Shown one piece after another: positions 9,253 through 18,075 of a DNA stretch of 64,000 nt; position 1 is the stretch's first letter, and each line of letters begins with the position of its first letter. The stretch lies in NCBI RefSeq assembly GCF_900109525.1, contig NZ_FOAN01000010.1, positions 155,039 to 219,038 on the forward strand, written 5' to 3'. A program made the translations under genes and the position numbers. The notes below the pieces were generated by a model. The model searched no databases, was not told where the DNA came from, and saw only the letters and a list, made by a program, of their open reading frames with translations. Source of the DNA: Allobosea lupini. GTDB taxonomy: Bacteria > Pseudomonadota > Alphaproteobacteria > Rhizobiales > Beijerinckiaceae.

Positions 9253-9296
9253 CCCTCATGATGGCGAGCAGGCAGTCCAAATCGCGACCGAGACCC

Positions 9297-10046
9297 TCAC
9301 TCCTCCATCATCGTTTCCACGAATGTCGCCGGGTCCAGGCAGAACTCGCGGATCAGGCGGAAATGCTGGGTCTGCTCGATCGTCACGGGATCGAGCCCGT
9401 ATTTGGTCAGGCCGAGCAGGCGGGCGCCCGGATAGGCCATCAGGATCGGGGCGTGGGTCGCCATGATCACCTGGCACTGGCCGAGCCGGTCCATGCGGCG
9501 CAGCAGCTTGAGGAATTCGATCTGGCGGGCCGGCGACAGCGCCGATTCCGGCTCGTCGACAATGAAGATGCCGCGGCGCTGGCAGCGCTCCTCGAAGAAG
9601 CGCAGAAAACCCTCGCCATGCGAATGGGAGAGGAAATCGGGGCCGTCCGCGCCGCCGACGGCGTCGAGATAGCGCGCCACCGAGAAGAAGCTCTCGGCCC
9701 GGAAGAACCAGCCATCGGTGACTTTCGGCAGCCAGCTCGCCTTGAGCGCGCTGGAGAGCCGGCCGCCCGTGGCTTCGCGCGCCAGCGCATGGTCGACCGG
9801 GCGATAGCCCTTGCCGCCGCCGGCCTCGTCATAGCCGGCGAGCACGGCGATGCCTTCGAGCAGCGTCGATTTTCCGGTGCCGTTCTCGCCGACGATGATG
9901 GTGATCGGCTTGTCGAAGGAGAGCTCGAAGTCCTCGCGCAGGAAGGGCAGGCACCAGGGATAGGCGTCGGCGTCCGGCACGGCGTCGCGGTCGAGCCAGA
10001 TGCGCCGGAGAAAAGGCGCGGGCAGGCGGGTCTGGGTTCGTCGCAT
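9297..10046 (-). CDS. AAA family ATPase (COG3910-type predicted ATPase)
   Basis: A 249-residue ABC-like ATPase. The Walker A motif GENGTGKST is at residues 53-61 and the Walker B motif FIVDEPESAL at 161-170, followed by the ATHAPILM switch. There is no coiled-coil insertion and no transmembrane partner, so it is neither a transporter subunit nor a long SMC protein. The sequence fits small stand-alone ATPases whose role is unknown, some of which belong to defence modules. The neighbouring gene is the AT-rich membrane protein, on the opposite strand. Confidence 0.85.
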   Translation of the reverse strand: MRRTQTRLPAPFLRRIWLDRDAVPDADAYPWCLPFLREDFELSFDKPITIIVGENGTGKSTLLEGIAVLAGYDEAGGGKGYRPVDHALAREATGGRLSSALKASWLPKVTDGWFFRAESFFSVARYLDAVGGADGPDFLSHSHGEGFLRFFEERCQRRGIFIVDEPESALSPARQIEFLKLLRRMDRLGQCQVIMATHAPILMAYPGARLLGLTKYGLDPVTIEQTQHFRLIREFCLDPATFVETMMEE

Positions 10047-10104
10047 CGGGGCTCGCGGGCGGGGGTGGGGCAGTCAGTGGGTACCATGTTTGACGAAACC
10101 GCGA

Positions 10105-10216
10105 GTCATCCCGGACAAGCGGCGAAGCCGCGCCGATCCGGGATCCATGCCTGAACCTCTATCGGGACTGTTCCGGAATGGGTCCCGGGTCTGCGCTGCG
10201 CTCCGCCCGGGACGAC
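10105..10216. repeat. dispersed palindromic repeat, family B, copy 1
   Basis: Begins GTCATCCCGGACAAGC and ends CCCGGGACGAC, with an inner GGGATCC/GGGTCCCGGGT core and the shared GGAATGGGTCCCGGGTCT block. Similar copies lie at 54635-54744 and 60938-61043, with a decayed copy at 15371-15446. Ends are complementary, so the transcript forms a long hairpin. Confidence 0.85.
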
Positions 10217-10710
10217 CTGCGCTGAAACAGTGAAGGCCACGAAACGATCGACCATGCGTGATGCCCCGCCGGCTCGGCGCCGCGAGGGTTCGATTGGTCG
10301 CCATCCGAGGGAGGGCGCGGGGTCAAGGCGGCGTCGCAGTCGACGGCTGCGTGCCGAATGTCGATGTCGAAATGTCGAGGCAGCGCCACTGGCCACTGCC
10401 CAACCCCGCGCCGCGGTTCTCTTCAGGTGTTCTCGCCGTCTGGTTACGTCCGGCAGGACTGGGAGGGCCTCTCCCATCGACGAAAACCCCTCCGTGGTGG
10501 AAGGAGTCGGCTCGGATCGCAGAAGTGGGTCGCACTTGTGCCGAACCGGGCTCCTTCGGGCTCGCAAGGCCCTGTCGCCACGAAACACCGCTCTCCCGCC
10601 CGGCCTCATGATGCCTCGCGAAGCCCCCTCGGTTCGGGCGGGACAGGAGGAAGCATAAGCCGGGTTTCGGGGGCGGGGATTGATAGGTGAGTTATCCCCG
10701 CTTCGCCCGG

Positions 10711-10807
10711 CCGTCATGTTCGCCCTTATGGCGGGCATCGGCGTCTTGAACTCCGCATTGCAGGAAGACGTGGATGGTCGGGACAAGCCCGACCATGACG
10801 GAAAGGC
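10711..10807. repeat. dispersed palindromic repeat, family C, copy 1
   Basis: Outer ends CCGTCATG and CATGACGG are complementary. The right arm carries GAAGACGTGGATGGTCGGGA, which matches the family C copy at 52425-52548 on the other strand. The left arm is more decayed than in copy 2. Confidence 0.75.
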
Positions 10808-10852
10808 GTGGGACCCCAGGCAAACACGCGCGGCGGCGCCGGCCTTGCATGG

Positions 10853-11386
10853 TCAGCCTATGCCGCAATCGGACTTGGGCGCGCCGGGGGGCGGCAGCGT
10901 GACGCTGAAATCCTTGCGGGCGATCTCGTCTCCACGCAACGAGACGATCATCGTCCACGGGCCGGGCGCCATTTCCCAGTCATGCTCGAAGGTGAAGCCG
11001 GCATGGCTGAGACCATCAACCACATAGCTGGGAAAGCGCGTCTCGGCGCTCTGCCTGCCGTCGGGGCGCGTCAGGTCCGGGTGCAGAACCCGCACCTCGA
11101 CACGGTCCGGCATGCGGAACGGCGGCGTGGGAACCAGCCTCACCGTGATTCCGAAATTCCGGCAGAGCCGAGCCTCGATCTGGTCGCTGCGCTCGATATA
11201 GCGCAGCTTCTGCATGGCGCGGACCGGTTCCAGAGCACGTTGACCGGCTTCCGGCTGGCTGTCGACGAGGCGCCCGGCGACCACGCCGAAGTCGACGATC
11301 TCAGCCTTGGGGCCGGCAACCGCAGGCCCCGCCATGGTGATGAGCGCCATGGCAGCGCCAGTCGTCGCGATCCGTCGCATTCGCAT
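10853..11386 (-). CDS. secreted DUF3859 domain protein
   Basis: A 177-residue protein with a signal peptide (ALITMAGPAVAG) at the N-terminus when started at ATG 11386 (MRMRRIA). The mature part matches the DUF3859 layout: an early IVDFGVV strand, the RSDQIEARLCRNFGI segment and the diagnostic AGFTFEHDWEMAPGPW stretch near the end. No catalytic residues are evident; the family is an uncharacterised beta-sandwich-like exported protein. The start could also be at 11440, but this would bury the signal peptide. Confidence 0.75.
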   Translation of the reverse strand: MRMRRIATTGAAMALITMAGPAVAGPKAEIVDFGVVAGRLVDSQPEAGQRALEPVRAMQKLRYIERSDQIEARLCRNFGITVRLVPTPPFRMPDRVEVRVLHPDLTRPDGRQSAETRFPSYVVDGLSHAGFTFEHDWEMAPGPWTMIVSLRGDEIARKDFSVTLPPPGAPKSDCGIG

Positions 11387-11468
11387 GATCACGTCAAAGC
11401 GCGATCTGATGGAGAGATTGTGGCGGGGGCAGCGCGGCATCGCCCGACACGGCGCGAGCCCCGGCTTT

Positions 11469-11684
11469 TCAGGCTGCCGAGCCGGTGATCAGGCGCAGAT
11501 AATGCTCGGCATGCTGATAGTAGCGCTCGGCCTCGATCCGGTCGCCGGCGAGGGCCTTGGCCTTGGCCAGAGCGAGGTAGCGCTCGTAACTGGCCCGCGC
11601 GGATGAGCCCCGCCTTGGCTGCGTGGCGTTGGTCCGGGGGACATGATCGTCGAAGGCGGTGGATCCGGGTTGGCGCGTGGGCAT
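11469..11684 (-). CDS. small DUF4167-like protein
   Basis: A 71-residue protein. The second half, SYERYLALAKAKALAGDR followed by YYQHAEHYLRL, is the core of DUF4167, which is normally found in longer RNA-binding-like alphaproteobacterial proteins with a basic N-terminus. Here only this motif and a short tail remain. ATG 11684 is chosen because GAGGAGG sits six bases upstream. It follows another small frame by about a dozen bases. Confidence 0.7.
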   Translation of the reverse strand: MPTRQPGSTAFDDHVPRTNATQPRRGSSARASYERYLALAKAKALAGDRIEAERYYQHAEHYLRLITGSAA

Positions 11685-11695
11685 GACCGGCCTCC

Positions 11696-11914
11696 TCATC
11701 CCAGCATCTTCCTGACGATGCGCCGCAGCTCCTGGCGGCTGAGGCCGCAGGGCTCCGGCTTCCAATCAGGGGCGGATTTCGGCGTAAGCGTGGTGGCGAT
11801 CGCGTCGGCGACGTACCTGGTCTCGGGTGACTTCAGTTCGGTTGATACTAGCATTGATATCCGTTTGCCGCTCGGCCGGGGCCGGGCGGTCTCGTGTGTG
11901 AAATCGCCGGGCAC
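11696..11914 (-). CDS. small hypothetical protein upstream of the DUF4167-like gene
   Basis: A 72-residue frame from GTG 11914, or 52 residues from ATG 11854 (MLVSTELKS). It ends with SRQELRRIVRKMLG, a regular amphipathic helix. Its stop codon lies 11 bases before the DUF4167-like start, consistent with a two-gene operon. No ribosome site is clear for either start, so the call is tentative. Confidence 0.4.
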   Translation of the reverse strand: MPGDFTHETARPRPSGKRISMLVSTELKSPETRYVADAIATTLTPKSAPDWKPEPCGLSRQELRRIVRKMLG

Positions 11915-12101
11915 GCTGTGCGTGCAGCGATGGTGCTGCCGAGGGCAGCAATCGGTTTTCGACGATAGGAGTAAGGCGCGCCGCAGGGTCCAATCAGAGG
12001 AGCCAGTCGGTCAATCGTCGCCTCTACATTCTGTCTATAGAAACAATGCGGCCAAAACAAGTTGGCCAGCGGCGCTTTTATTTTTGGGGCCCGCCGAGAT
12101 C

Positions 12102-12359
12102 CTACGGGAAATAGTTGGTCGGCACAGTCGCCGTACGATGGCGGCAGGGTCCATTGAGATTTTTCGCGATGGCCGTCATGGCAGCATCCACCGACAGGAA
12201 CGGCCCTTTCCGGATATCGGTCAGGCGCGCGACCTGGTCCTGCCCTAGAACGATCCAGCAACTGCCATGCGGGTCGCGAATGATCGAGCAGATCGAGCGT
12301 TCGAGCAGGTCGGAGACGCCCCAGTTGCCGGAGAGATCACGCCGCACCGTCGTATCCAT
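12102..12359 (-). CDS. small hypothetical protein
   Basis: An 85-residue protein started at ATG 12359, which has GGAGG five bases upstream; longer in-frame starts lack this. The sequence contains an SCWIVLGQDQVARL strand-turn unit and ends with three basic residues and a polar tail. No family was recognised. It is divergent from ppc with about 190 bp between. Confidence 0.6.
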   Translation of the reverse strand: MDTTVRRDLSGNWGVSDLLERSICSIIRDPHGSCWIVLGQDQVARLTDIRKGPFLSVDAAMTAIAKNLNGPCRHRTATVPTNYFP

Positions 12360-12546
12360 GAATTCCTCCGGGTCCATGCCGATATGGCTATGGAAACGGT
12401 GATTGTAAGGGCGGGCTGCGGATTGCGACGCAGGCGTCACGTCCGCCATCGCGCTGCTGAGCCGCATTTCATTTCGCAGTTGCAGCAAAATCCAAATCCT
12501 GCTCACCTGCTCCCGCTCATCACACGATTGAAAAGCGGAGAGCGGC

Positions 12547-15360
12547 GTGGCGGGTGCGGAGGAATTGTCGCCATCGGCGCTGGCGGGCGAATTGTCGGCG
12601 GCGATCGTGCAGGCGCGCTCGGATGCGCGCGAGGACCCGTTCGGCAATCCGGTGCTGCGCGTCACGCTCTGGCTGACCCGCAAGATGGATCGCGGCGAGG
12701 TGACGCTTGCCGATACCGCCGCGCTGATCCGCCAGCTCGGCCGCGCAGCCCTCGCCGACCGGGCAGCGCGCGTCGCCGCCTATGTCGGGCTGGAGCGCAA
12801 CGAGAGCGAAGCCTATGCCGCGCTGGCCCGGCGTGTCGCGGACGAGGCGAGCGCTTCGGCGCAGCCCTTCGAGGCCTATGCGGCGGCGCTGGCGCGGGTA
12901 CGCTTCGCCGCCGTCTTCACCGCGCATCCGACCTTCGGCATGAGCCGGGCGGTGGCGCATGCGCTGGCCGAACTCGCCTCGAACGAGGGCGAGGCGACGG
13001 CGCTGAGGGCCGCTGACCTGTCCTTCCGGCCGGATGCGGCGATCACCCTGCAGGACGAGTTCGAGCAGGCGCGCTTTTCGGTGCGCAACGCCCGCGATGC
13101 GATCGATCGGCTGAATGCCGCCTTCCTGGCCGAGGCGAGGGCGCGCTGGCCGCAGCGCTGGCGCGAGCTCAGGCCGCGCGCCCTGCTGCTCGCCTCCTGG
13201 GTCGGCTGCGACACCGATGGACGCACCGATATCGGTTGGTGGGACACGCTGCGCTACCGGCTGGAATCGAAGCGCGGCCAGTTCTTCCGCCTGCTGGAGA
13301 AGCTGCCGGAGGCGCCGGCGACCGCCGAGGTGAGGGCGCTGGTCGAGGATGCGCTCGCCGCGGTGGAGCGGCAGCTGGCGCTCTGCCCGCCGCTCAACAG
13401 CAAGCCGGAGATCGCGGCCCTGCAGGCATTCTCGCTGGCGCTCGTCGGCGAGCGGGAGGCGGCGCTGCCGGAAGCGTCGAAGCTGGTGGCGGCGCTCGAC
13501 AAGGCGATCGTGCTGGCCGAGGACGAGGCGACGGCGGAAGCTCTGATCCTGGCGCGGGCGGGCGCCATCGCCCACGGCGTCTCGATCGCGCTGCCGCATT
13601 TCCGGCTGAACGCCTCGCAGCTTCACAACGCCATGCGCGGGGTGATCTCGCTCGACGAGGAACCGGCCCAGCCGGCACAGCGGCGCGCCTTCCTCGCAGC
13701 CGTCAACCAGGCACTCGCCAAAGTGAAGCCGACGCCGGTCGATTTCGGCGCGCTGGCGGTCGAGCGCGCCTCGGCGGCGCGAATGATGATGATGGTCGCG
13801 CAGATCGTGAAGCATGTCGACGGCTCGCGGCCGGTGCGCTTCCTGATCGCCGAAACCGAGACGGGCTACACGCTCCTGTCGGCGCTCTATCTCGCCAGGC
13901 GCTTCGGCATCGCCGATCTCGTCGAGATCTCGCCGCTCTTCGAGACGTCGGACGCGCTCGAACAGGGGCCCCGCATCATCGACGAGGCGCTGCGCAGCCC
14001 GCATTGGCGCGACTATCTCAAGCGTCATGGCCGGCTCTGCGTCCAGTTCGGCTATTCCGATTCCGGCCGCTATATCGGCCAGGTCGCGGCGACCTTCTGG
14101 GTCGAGCGGCTGAGGAGCCGCATCCTCGAGCTGCTGCAGCGCTACGGGCTCACCGATATCGAGCTGGTGATCTTCGACACGCATGGCGAGTCGGCCGGGC
14201 GCGGCGCCCATCCCGACAGCCTCAGCGACCGGCTCGCCTATCTCGATCCGGAATGGCCGCGACGCGCCTTCGCCAAGGCCGGCGTCAAGGTCACGCGCGA
14301 GACCAGCTTCCAGGGCAGCGACGGCTATCTGCTCTTCGGCACCAAGGGGCTTGCGGGCGCGACGGTGGCGCGCATCGCCGAAGCCGTCTTCGCGGACGCG
14401 GCTGCCGGCGCAGACGATCCGATCTATGCCGAGCCGGACTTTGCCACCGAGTTCTTCCAGACCGTGCGCGAGGAGATGACCCATCTCGTCGACGATCCCG
14501 GCTATGCGGCGCTGATCGGCACGTTCGGCCCCTCTCTGCTCGACAAGACCGGCTCGCGCCCGGCGGCACGGCAGAGCGATGCCGGCGGGCCGACGGTGAT
14601 CCGCCATCCCCGTGAGCTGCGCGCCATTCCCAACAATGCGATCCTGCAGCAGCTCGGCTGGCTGGCGAACAGCGTGCACGGCATCGGCCAGGCGGCAGCG
14701 CGGGCGCCGGAGCTGTTCGCCAGCATGCGCGAGAGCTCCGAACGCTTCGGCCGGGCCTATCGGCTTGCGGCCAATGCCATGGCGAACAGCGATCTCGACG
14801 TGCTGCGCGCCTATCTCGACACGCTCGATGCCGGCTCCTGGTTCGACCGGGCCCGGCGTACCGAGAAGGAGGGTCGCCGCGACGAGTTGCTCGCTGTCGC
14901 CGAGACGCTGGCGCGGCTCGATCTTGCGCCTTCGCTGCGAAGGCTGTTCTGGCGCTTCGCATCCGATCGGCTGAAGCTGAAGGAGGCGGCGGGCGAGCCG
15001 CCGGCGATGCCGGTCCGGCTGGTGGCGCTGCATACGCTGCGCCTCTCGCTGCTGCACCGGATCTGGCTGTCGGCGACGCATATCCCGGACTTCCGGCCAT
15101 ATGCCGGGGTGACGCGCGAACTCCTGCTCGAGCGTATCCTGCGGCTCGACATGGCCGGGGCGCTCGCGCTGCTCGGCCAGATCTTCCCGCTCAATCCCGA
15201 CCCGGCGCTGGGGCTCGATTTCGGCGAGCCTGCCGGCCCTCGCGAGGGCGGCGCCTATGCCGCCTTCCATCGCGACGTGGTCGAGCCGATGCGGGAGTGC
15301 TTTGGGCTGCTACGCGAGGTCTCGGGCGCGATCCAGCATGAGATCGGGGCGTTTGGGTGA
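12547..15360 (+). CDS. ppc: divergent phosphoenolpyruvate carboxylase
   Basis: Would convert PEP and bicarbonate to oxaloacetate to refill the TCA cycle. The 937-residue length matches the family. The N-terminal catalytic histidine is at 127 in FTAHPTFG, a GYSDSGRY motif is at about 502, and a second active-site histidine at 546 is in HGESAGRG. These replace the canonical LTAHPTE, GYSDSNKDGG and HGRGGSIGRGG, and the C-terminus lacks the usual NTG tail. It is therefore an outlying subgroup. Loss of the first arginine in the HGRGG loop makes full activity likely but not certain. The GTG start has GGAG six bases upstream. Confidence 0.85.
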   Translation: MAGAEELSPSALAGELSAAIVQARSDAREDPFGNPVLRVTLWLTRKMDRGEVTLADTAALIRQLGRAALADRAARVAAYVGLERNESEAYAALARRVADEASASAQPFEAYAAALARVRFAAVFTAHPTFGMSRAVAHALAELASNEGEATALRAADLSFRPDAAITLQDEFEQARFSVRNARDAIDRLNAAFLAEARARWPQRWRELRPRALLLASWVGCDTDGRTDIGWWDTLRYRLESKRGQFFRLLEKLPEAPATAEVRALVEDALAAVERQLALCPPLNSKPEIAALQAFSLALVGEREAALPEASKLVAALDKAIVLAEDEATAEALILARAGAIAHGVSIALPHFRLNASQLHNAMRGVISLDEEPAQPAQRRAFLAAVNQALAKVKPTPVDFGALAVERASAARMMMMVAQIVKHVDGSRPVRFLIAETETGYTLLSALYLARRFGIADLVEISPLFETSDALEQGPRIIDEALRSPHWRDYLKRHGRLCVQFGYSDSGRYIGQVAATFWVERLRSRILELLQRYGLTDIELVIFDTHGESAGRGAHPDSLSDRLAYLDPEWPRRAFAKAGVKVTRETSFQGSDGYLLFGTKGLAGATVARIAEAVFADAAAGADDPIYAEPDFATEFFQTVREEMTHLVDDPGYAALIGTFGPSLLDKTGSRPAARQSDAGGPTVIRHPRELRAIPNNAILQQLGWLANSVHGIGQAAARAPELFASMRESSERFGRAYRLAANAMANSDLDVLRAYLDTLDAGSWFDRARRTEKEGRRDELLAVAETLARLDLAPSLRRLFWRFASDRLKLKEAAGEPPAMPVRLVALHTLRLSLLHRIWLSATHIPDFRPYAGVTRELLLERILRLDMAGALALLGQIFPLNPDPALGLDFGEPAGPREGGAYAAFHRDVVEPMRECFGLLREVSGAIQHEIGAFG

Positions 15361-15370
15361 GGGGTGTGGG

Positions 15371-15446
15371 CGTCATGGTCGACCTTGAGCCGACCATCTC
15401 CTGAAAGAGATTCCCGGGTCCGCGCTGCGCTTCGCCCGAGAATGAC
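15371..15446. repeat. decayed family B repeat
   Basis: Contains TTCCCGGGTCCGCGCTGCGC followed by TTCGCCCGAGAATGAC, a diverged form of the right half of family B. The left half carries a GTCATGGTCG block that recalls family C. It sits between convergent genes (ppc and an exported protein). Confidence 0.55.
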
Positions 15447-15454
15447 GAATTGTC

Positions 15455-15970
15455 TCAGCGTGTCCGTTCCGAGAGCTCGGCCGAAGCGCTGATGTTGCGG
15501 TCGGAGATCGACTGGACCGGCTCCCAGACGGTGTGGCTGTCCCGCGGGGTCGAGACCAGATATTTGAGCTGGCTCTTGGCCTTGGCCGAAAGCAGCGGGC
15601 TCGACTGGAAACTGGCGAAGTTGGAATAGGCGCGCGAGCCGCCGTCGAAGACCACGACGCGATCCTTCAGGACGATGATGTCGCCCTTTTTCAGCGTCTC
15701 GTCCTTGAGGTACCAGAACGGGTCGTTGGCATACTCCATCGGCTTGACGAGCTTCGGCTTCGGGCCGTCCTTGCCGGCATCGAGCGTCGTCCCGGCCTTC
15801 TTCTGCTTTGGCCGCACCGTCATGTGCAGCGAATTGTCGGGCACGGGCGCGTAGGTCGGCCGCTGCGGGACGCCGAACAGCGTCTCCCAGAACCCCGCCG
15901 CGCTAGCAGGCGAGGCGAGGGCGACGGAAGCCGCTGCGAGTGCAGCAGCGGCGATGATCGGTTTCGACAT
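15455..15970 (-). CDS. exported hypothetical protein
   Basis: A 171-residue protein with a signal peptide ending ASPASAAG. The mature part includes a KDETLKKGDIIVLKDRVVVF segment, a beta-hairpin with a glycine-rich tip, and the ending SISDRNISASAEL. It is not a member of any family I recognise, though this pattern suits a periplasmic beta-rich protein. ATG 15970 is preferred to the GTG at 15979 on codon choice alone. Confidence 0.65.
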   Translation of the reverse strand: MSKPIIAAAALAAASVALASPASAAGFWETLFGVPQRPTYAPVPDNSLHMTVRPKQKKAGTTLDAGKDGPKPKLVKPMEYANDPFWYLKDETLKKGDIIVLKDRVVVFDGGSRAYSNFASFQSSPLLSAKAKSQLKYLVSTPRDSHTVWEPVQSISDRNISASAELSERTR

Positions 15971-16465
15971 GGTCGGCACGGCTGCAATCCCCAGCTCCGC
16001 AACCGGAGATAGCGATGAACGTCCCCGATCTCAATGACGGAAGCGCGACGTGATGAACGGCTTCTTCGTCAAATTTCAGCGATTGCGCGGTAGCCATTTC
16101 GAGATTGGTGATCGGGAGCCGGATTCGGGCGATTCCTTGCTGCAATGCAGCGTGTTAGCGGCGTTTCGCACATCTCAGTCATGCGCCGGCAAAGGGGTCA
16201 AGGCTGTGGATGCTCGAGCGCCGCGGGCAAGACCGCAAGGGTCGCGAACGCGAAGGCCGGGCGCTCGCGCCACGCCGACGCGTTCGGCTGTCACAATGAG
16301 GGGCGATGACAGGAGCAGGCGCAGTCGAGGCATCGCAGCAGTCTCCAGTCGCGGCACAACCCAGCGTGCCGGATGATGATGGGGAAGTTGCCGCCAGCGG
16401 ATTGTATCGCGGCCCGTTCGCCTTAGGTTGCGCGCAAGAGGAACGCTGAAGGGAGCACGAGCCGA
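15971..16465. other. intergenic region before the acyl synthetase
   Basis: About 495 bp. Short open frames are present on both strands, but none has a ribosome site or recognisable domain. The start of the exported protein and of the synthetase are divergent, so promoters for both must lie here; I cannot pin them down. Confidence 0.35.
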
Positions 16466-18046
16466 ATGGCCGCGACCGAACTGCGGGCACAGCCCTTCGA
16501 TGTCGAAGCCGCCCGGACCACGCTGTTCCAAGCGCTGCTGGCCGCCGCGGGCAGGCACGGCAAGAGCCGCATCGCGCTGGAGGATCCCGAGCGCAAGCCA
16601 CTCAGCTATGGCAATCTGGTGCTGGGCGCGCTGGTGCTCGGCCGCAAGCTTTCGGCGCTGACCAGGCCCGGCGAAAAGGTCGGGCTGATGCTGCCCAACG
16701 TGCAGGGCATGGCGGTGACGCTGTTCGGGCTCTCGGCGTTCGGCCGCGTGCCGGCGCTGCTCAACTTCACTGCCGGTCTGAAGAACCTCACCGCGGCCTG
16801 CGAGATCGGGCCGATCTCGACCATCGTCACCTCGCGCCGCTTCATCGACCAGGCCAAGCTCGACGACATCGTCGAGGCGCTGGCGCCGGGGCGGCGGGTG
16901 ATCTATCTCGAAGACGTCCGCAAGGAATTGACCAGCCTCGACAAGGCGATCGGTGCGCTCGCCTCGCTGGCGCCCGGGCTGGCGCTTCGCAGCCATGCGG
17001 CGAAGCCCGACGATCCGGCCGTGGTGCTGTTCACCTCCGGCACCGAGGGCAAGCCCAAGGGCGTGGTGCTGAGCCATGCCAATCTGGTCTCCAACGCCAA
17101 CCAAATCTTCCAGCTCGCCGCCGGCTTCCTCAGCGAGCGCGACATCGTCATGAACCCGCTGCCGGCCTTCCACTCCTTCGGGCTCACCGCAGCGCTGCTG
17201 ATGCCGCTGACCCACGGCATGAAGGTCGTGCTCTATCCGAGCCCGCTGCACTACAAGCAGGTGCCCAAGCTGATCGGCGAGACCGGGGCGACCTTCCTGT
17301 TCGCCACCGACACGTTCCTTCAGGGCTACGCACGCGCCGCCGACGAGGGCGACCTCAAGAGCGTGCGCTATGTCGTCGCCGGGGCCGAGCGGGTGAAGCT
17401 GGAGACACGCAAGCTCTGGGAGCCCTATGGCACCACCATCCTCGAAGGCTATGGCTGCACCGAATGCTCGCCGGTGCTGGCCTGCAATACGCCGGTGGCG
17501 ATGCGCGACGGCACGGTCGGGCGGCTCCTACCGGGTATCACGGCGAAGCTCGTGCCGGTCGAGGGGATCAGCGAGGGCGGGCGGCTCTGCGTCAAGGGGC
17601 CGAACGTGATGCTCGGCTATCTCAACGCCGACAATCCCGGCGCGATCATGCCGCCGGAGGGCGGCTGGCACGACACCGGCGACATCGTTTCGATCGATGA
17701 CGGCTTCGTCGCGATCAAGGGCCGGGCCAAGCGCTTCGCCAAGCTCGGCGGCGAAATGGTCTCGCTGGCAGCGGTCGAATCGATGGTAGCCGGCCTCTGG
17801 CCCGGTCACAATCACGTGGTCGTGGCGCTGCCCGACATGCGCAAGGGCGAGCAGCTCGTGCTCGTCACCGAGAAGCCCGACGCCGAGAAGAAGGCGCTGC
17901 AGGACGAGGCCAAGCGCCAGGGTTTCCCGGAGCTATGGCTGCCCAAGGCCATCCTCGTTACGGCCACGATTCCAGTGCTCGGCAACGGCAAGATCGATTA
18001 TGGTGGCACGCGCGAGCTCGCCATCATGATGAGGCCGCTGCTGTGA
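16466..18046 (+). CDS. AMP-dependent acyl-CoA/acyl-ACP synthetase
   Basis: A 526-residue ANL-superfamily ligase that adenylates a carboxylic acid. The P-loop FTSGTEGKPKGV lies near residue 190, GYGCTECSP at about 330, a DTGD hinge near residue 405 and the C-terminal NGKIDYG lysine loop near residue 512. The overall sequence is closest to the synthetase half of Aas, without the PlsC acyltransferase half, so lysophospholipid or free fatty acid recycling is likely. It runs directly into a DUF1190 gene. Confidence 0.85.
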   Translation: MAATELRAQPFDVEAARTTLFQALLAAAGRHGKSRIALEDPERKPLSYGNLVLGALVLGRKLSALTRPGEKVGLMLPNVQGMAVTLFGLSAFGRVPALLNFTAGLKNLTAACEIGPISTIVTSRRFIDQAKLDDIVEALAPGRRVIYLEDVRKELTSLDKAIGALASLAPGLALRSHAAKPDDPAVVLFTSGTEGKPKGVVLSHANLVSNANQIFQLAAGFLSERDIVMNPLPAFHSFGLTAALLMPLTHGMKVVLYPSPLHYKQVPKLIGETGATFLFATDTFLQGYARAADEGDLKSVRYVVAGAERVKLETRKLWEPYGTTILEGYGCTECSPVLACNTPVAMRDGTVGRLLPGITAKLVPVEGISEGGRLCVKGPNVMLGYLNADNPGAIMPPEGGWHDTGDIVSIDDGFVAIKGRAKRFAKLGGEMVSLAAVESMVAGLWPGHNHVVVALPDMRKGEQLVLVTEKPDAEKKALQDEAKRQGFPELWLPKAILVTATIPVLGNGKIDYGGTRELAIMMRPLL

Positions 18047-18075
18047 CGCCACAATCGCATGCTCTGGGAAGCCGC

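Larger units (their letters stand above)
10047..10852. other. repeat-rich intergenic region
   Basis: An 800-bp stretch between the AAA ATPase and a DUF3859 gene. It holds one copy each of repeat families B and C. Between them, about 10227-10680, is a GC-rich block that is open in several frames on both strands. None of these frames has a plausible ribosome site or a domain I recognise, so I do not call a gene. Confidence 0.5.

Noticed and set aside
10227..10680. RNase P RNA or another housekeeping RNA
   Set aside because: Only a short AACCCGGCTTAT-like string resembles the RNase P 3' end. The GAGGAAAGTCC and ACAGAAA motifs are missing.
12520..15270. Long open frame opposite ppc (over 900 codons)
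   Set aside because: It lies antisense to a clearly conserved gene, is very arginine-rich and has no recognisable domain; it is a high-GC shadow frame.
16050..16376. A gene between the exported protein and the acyl synthetase
   Set aside because: Its translation is arginine-rich after residue 50, has no ribosome site and no similarity to a known family.
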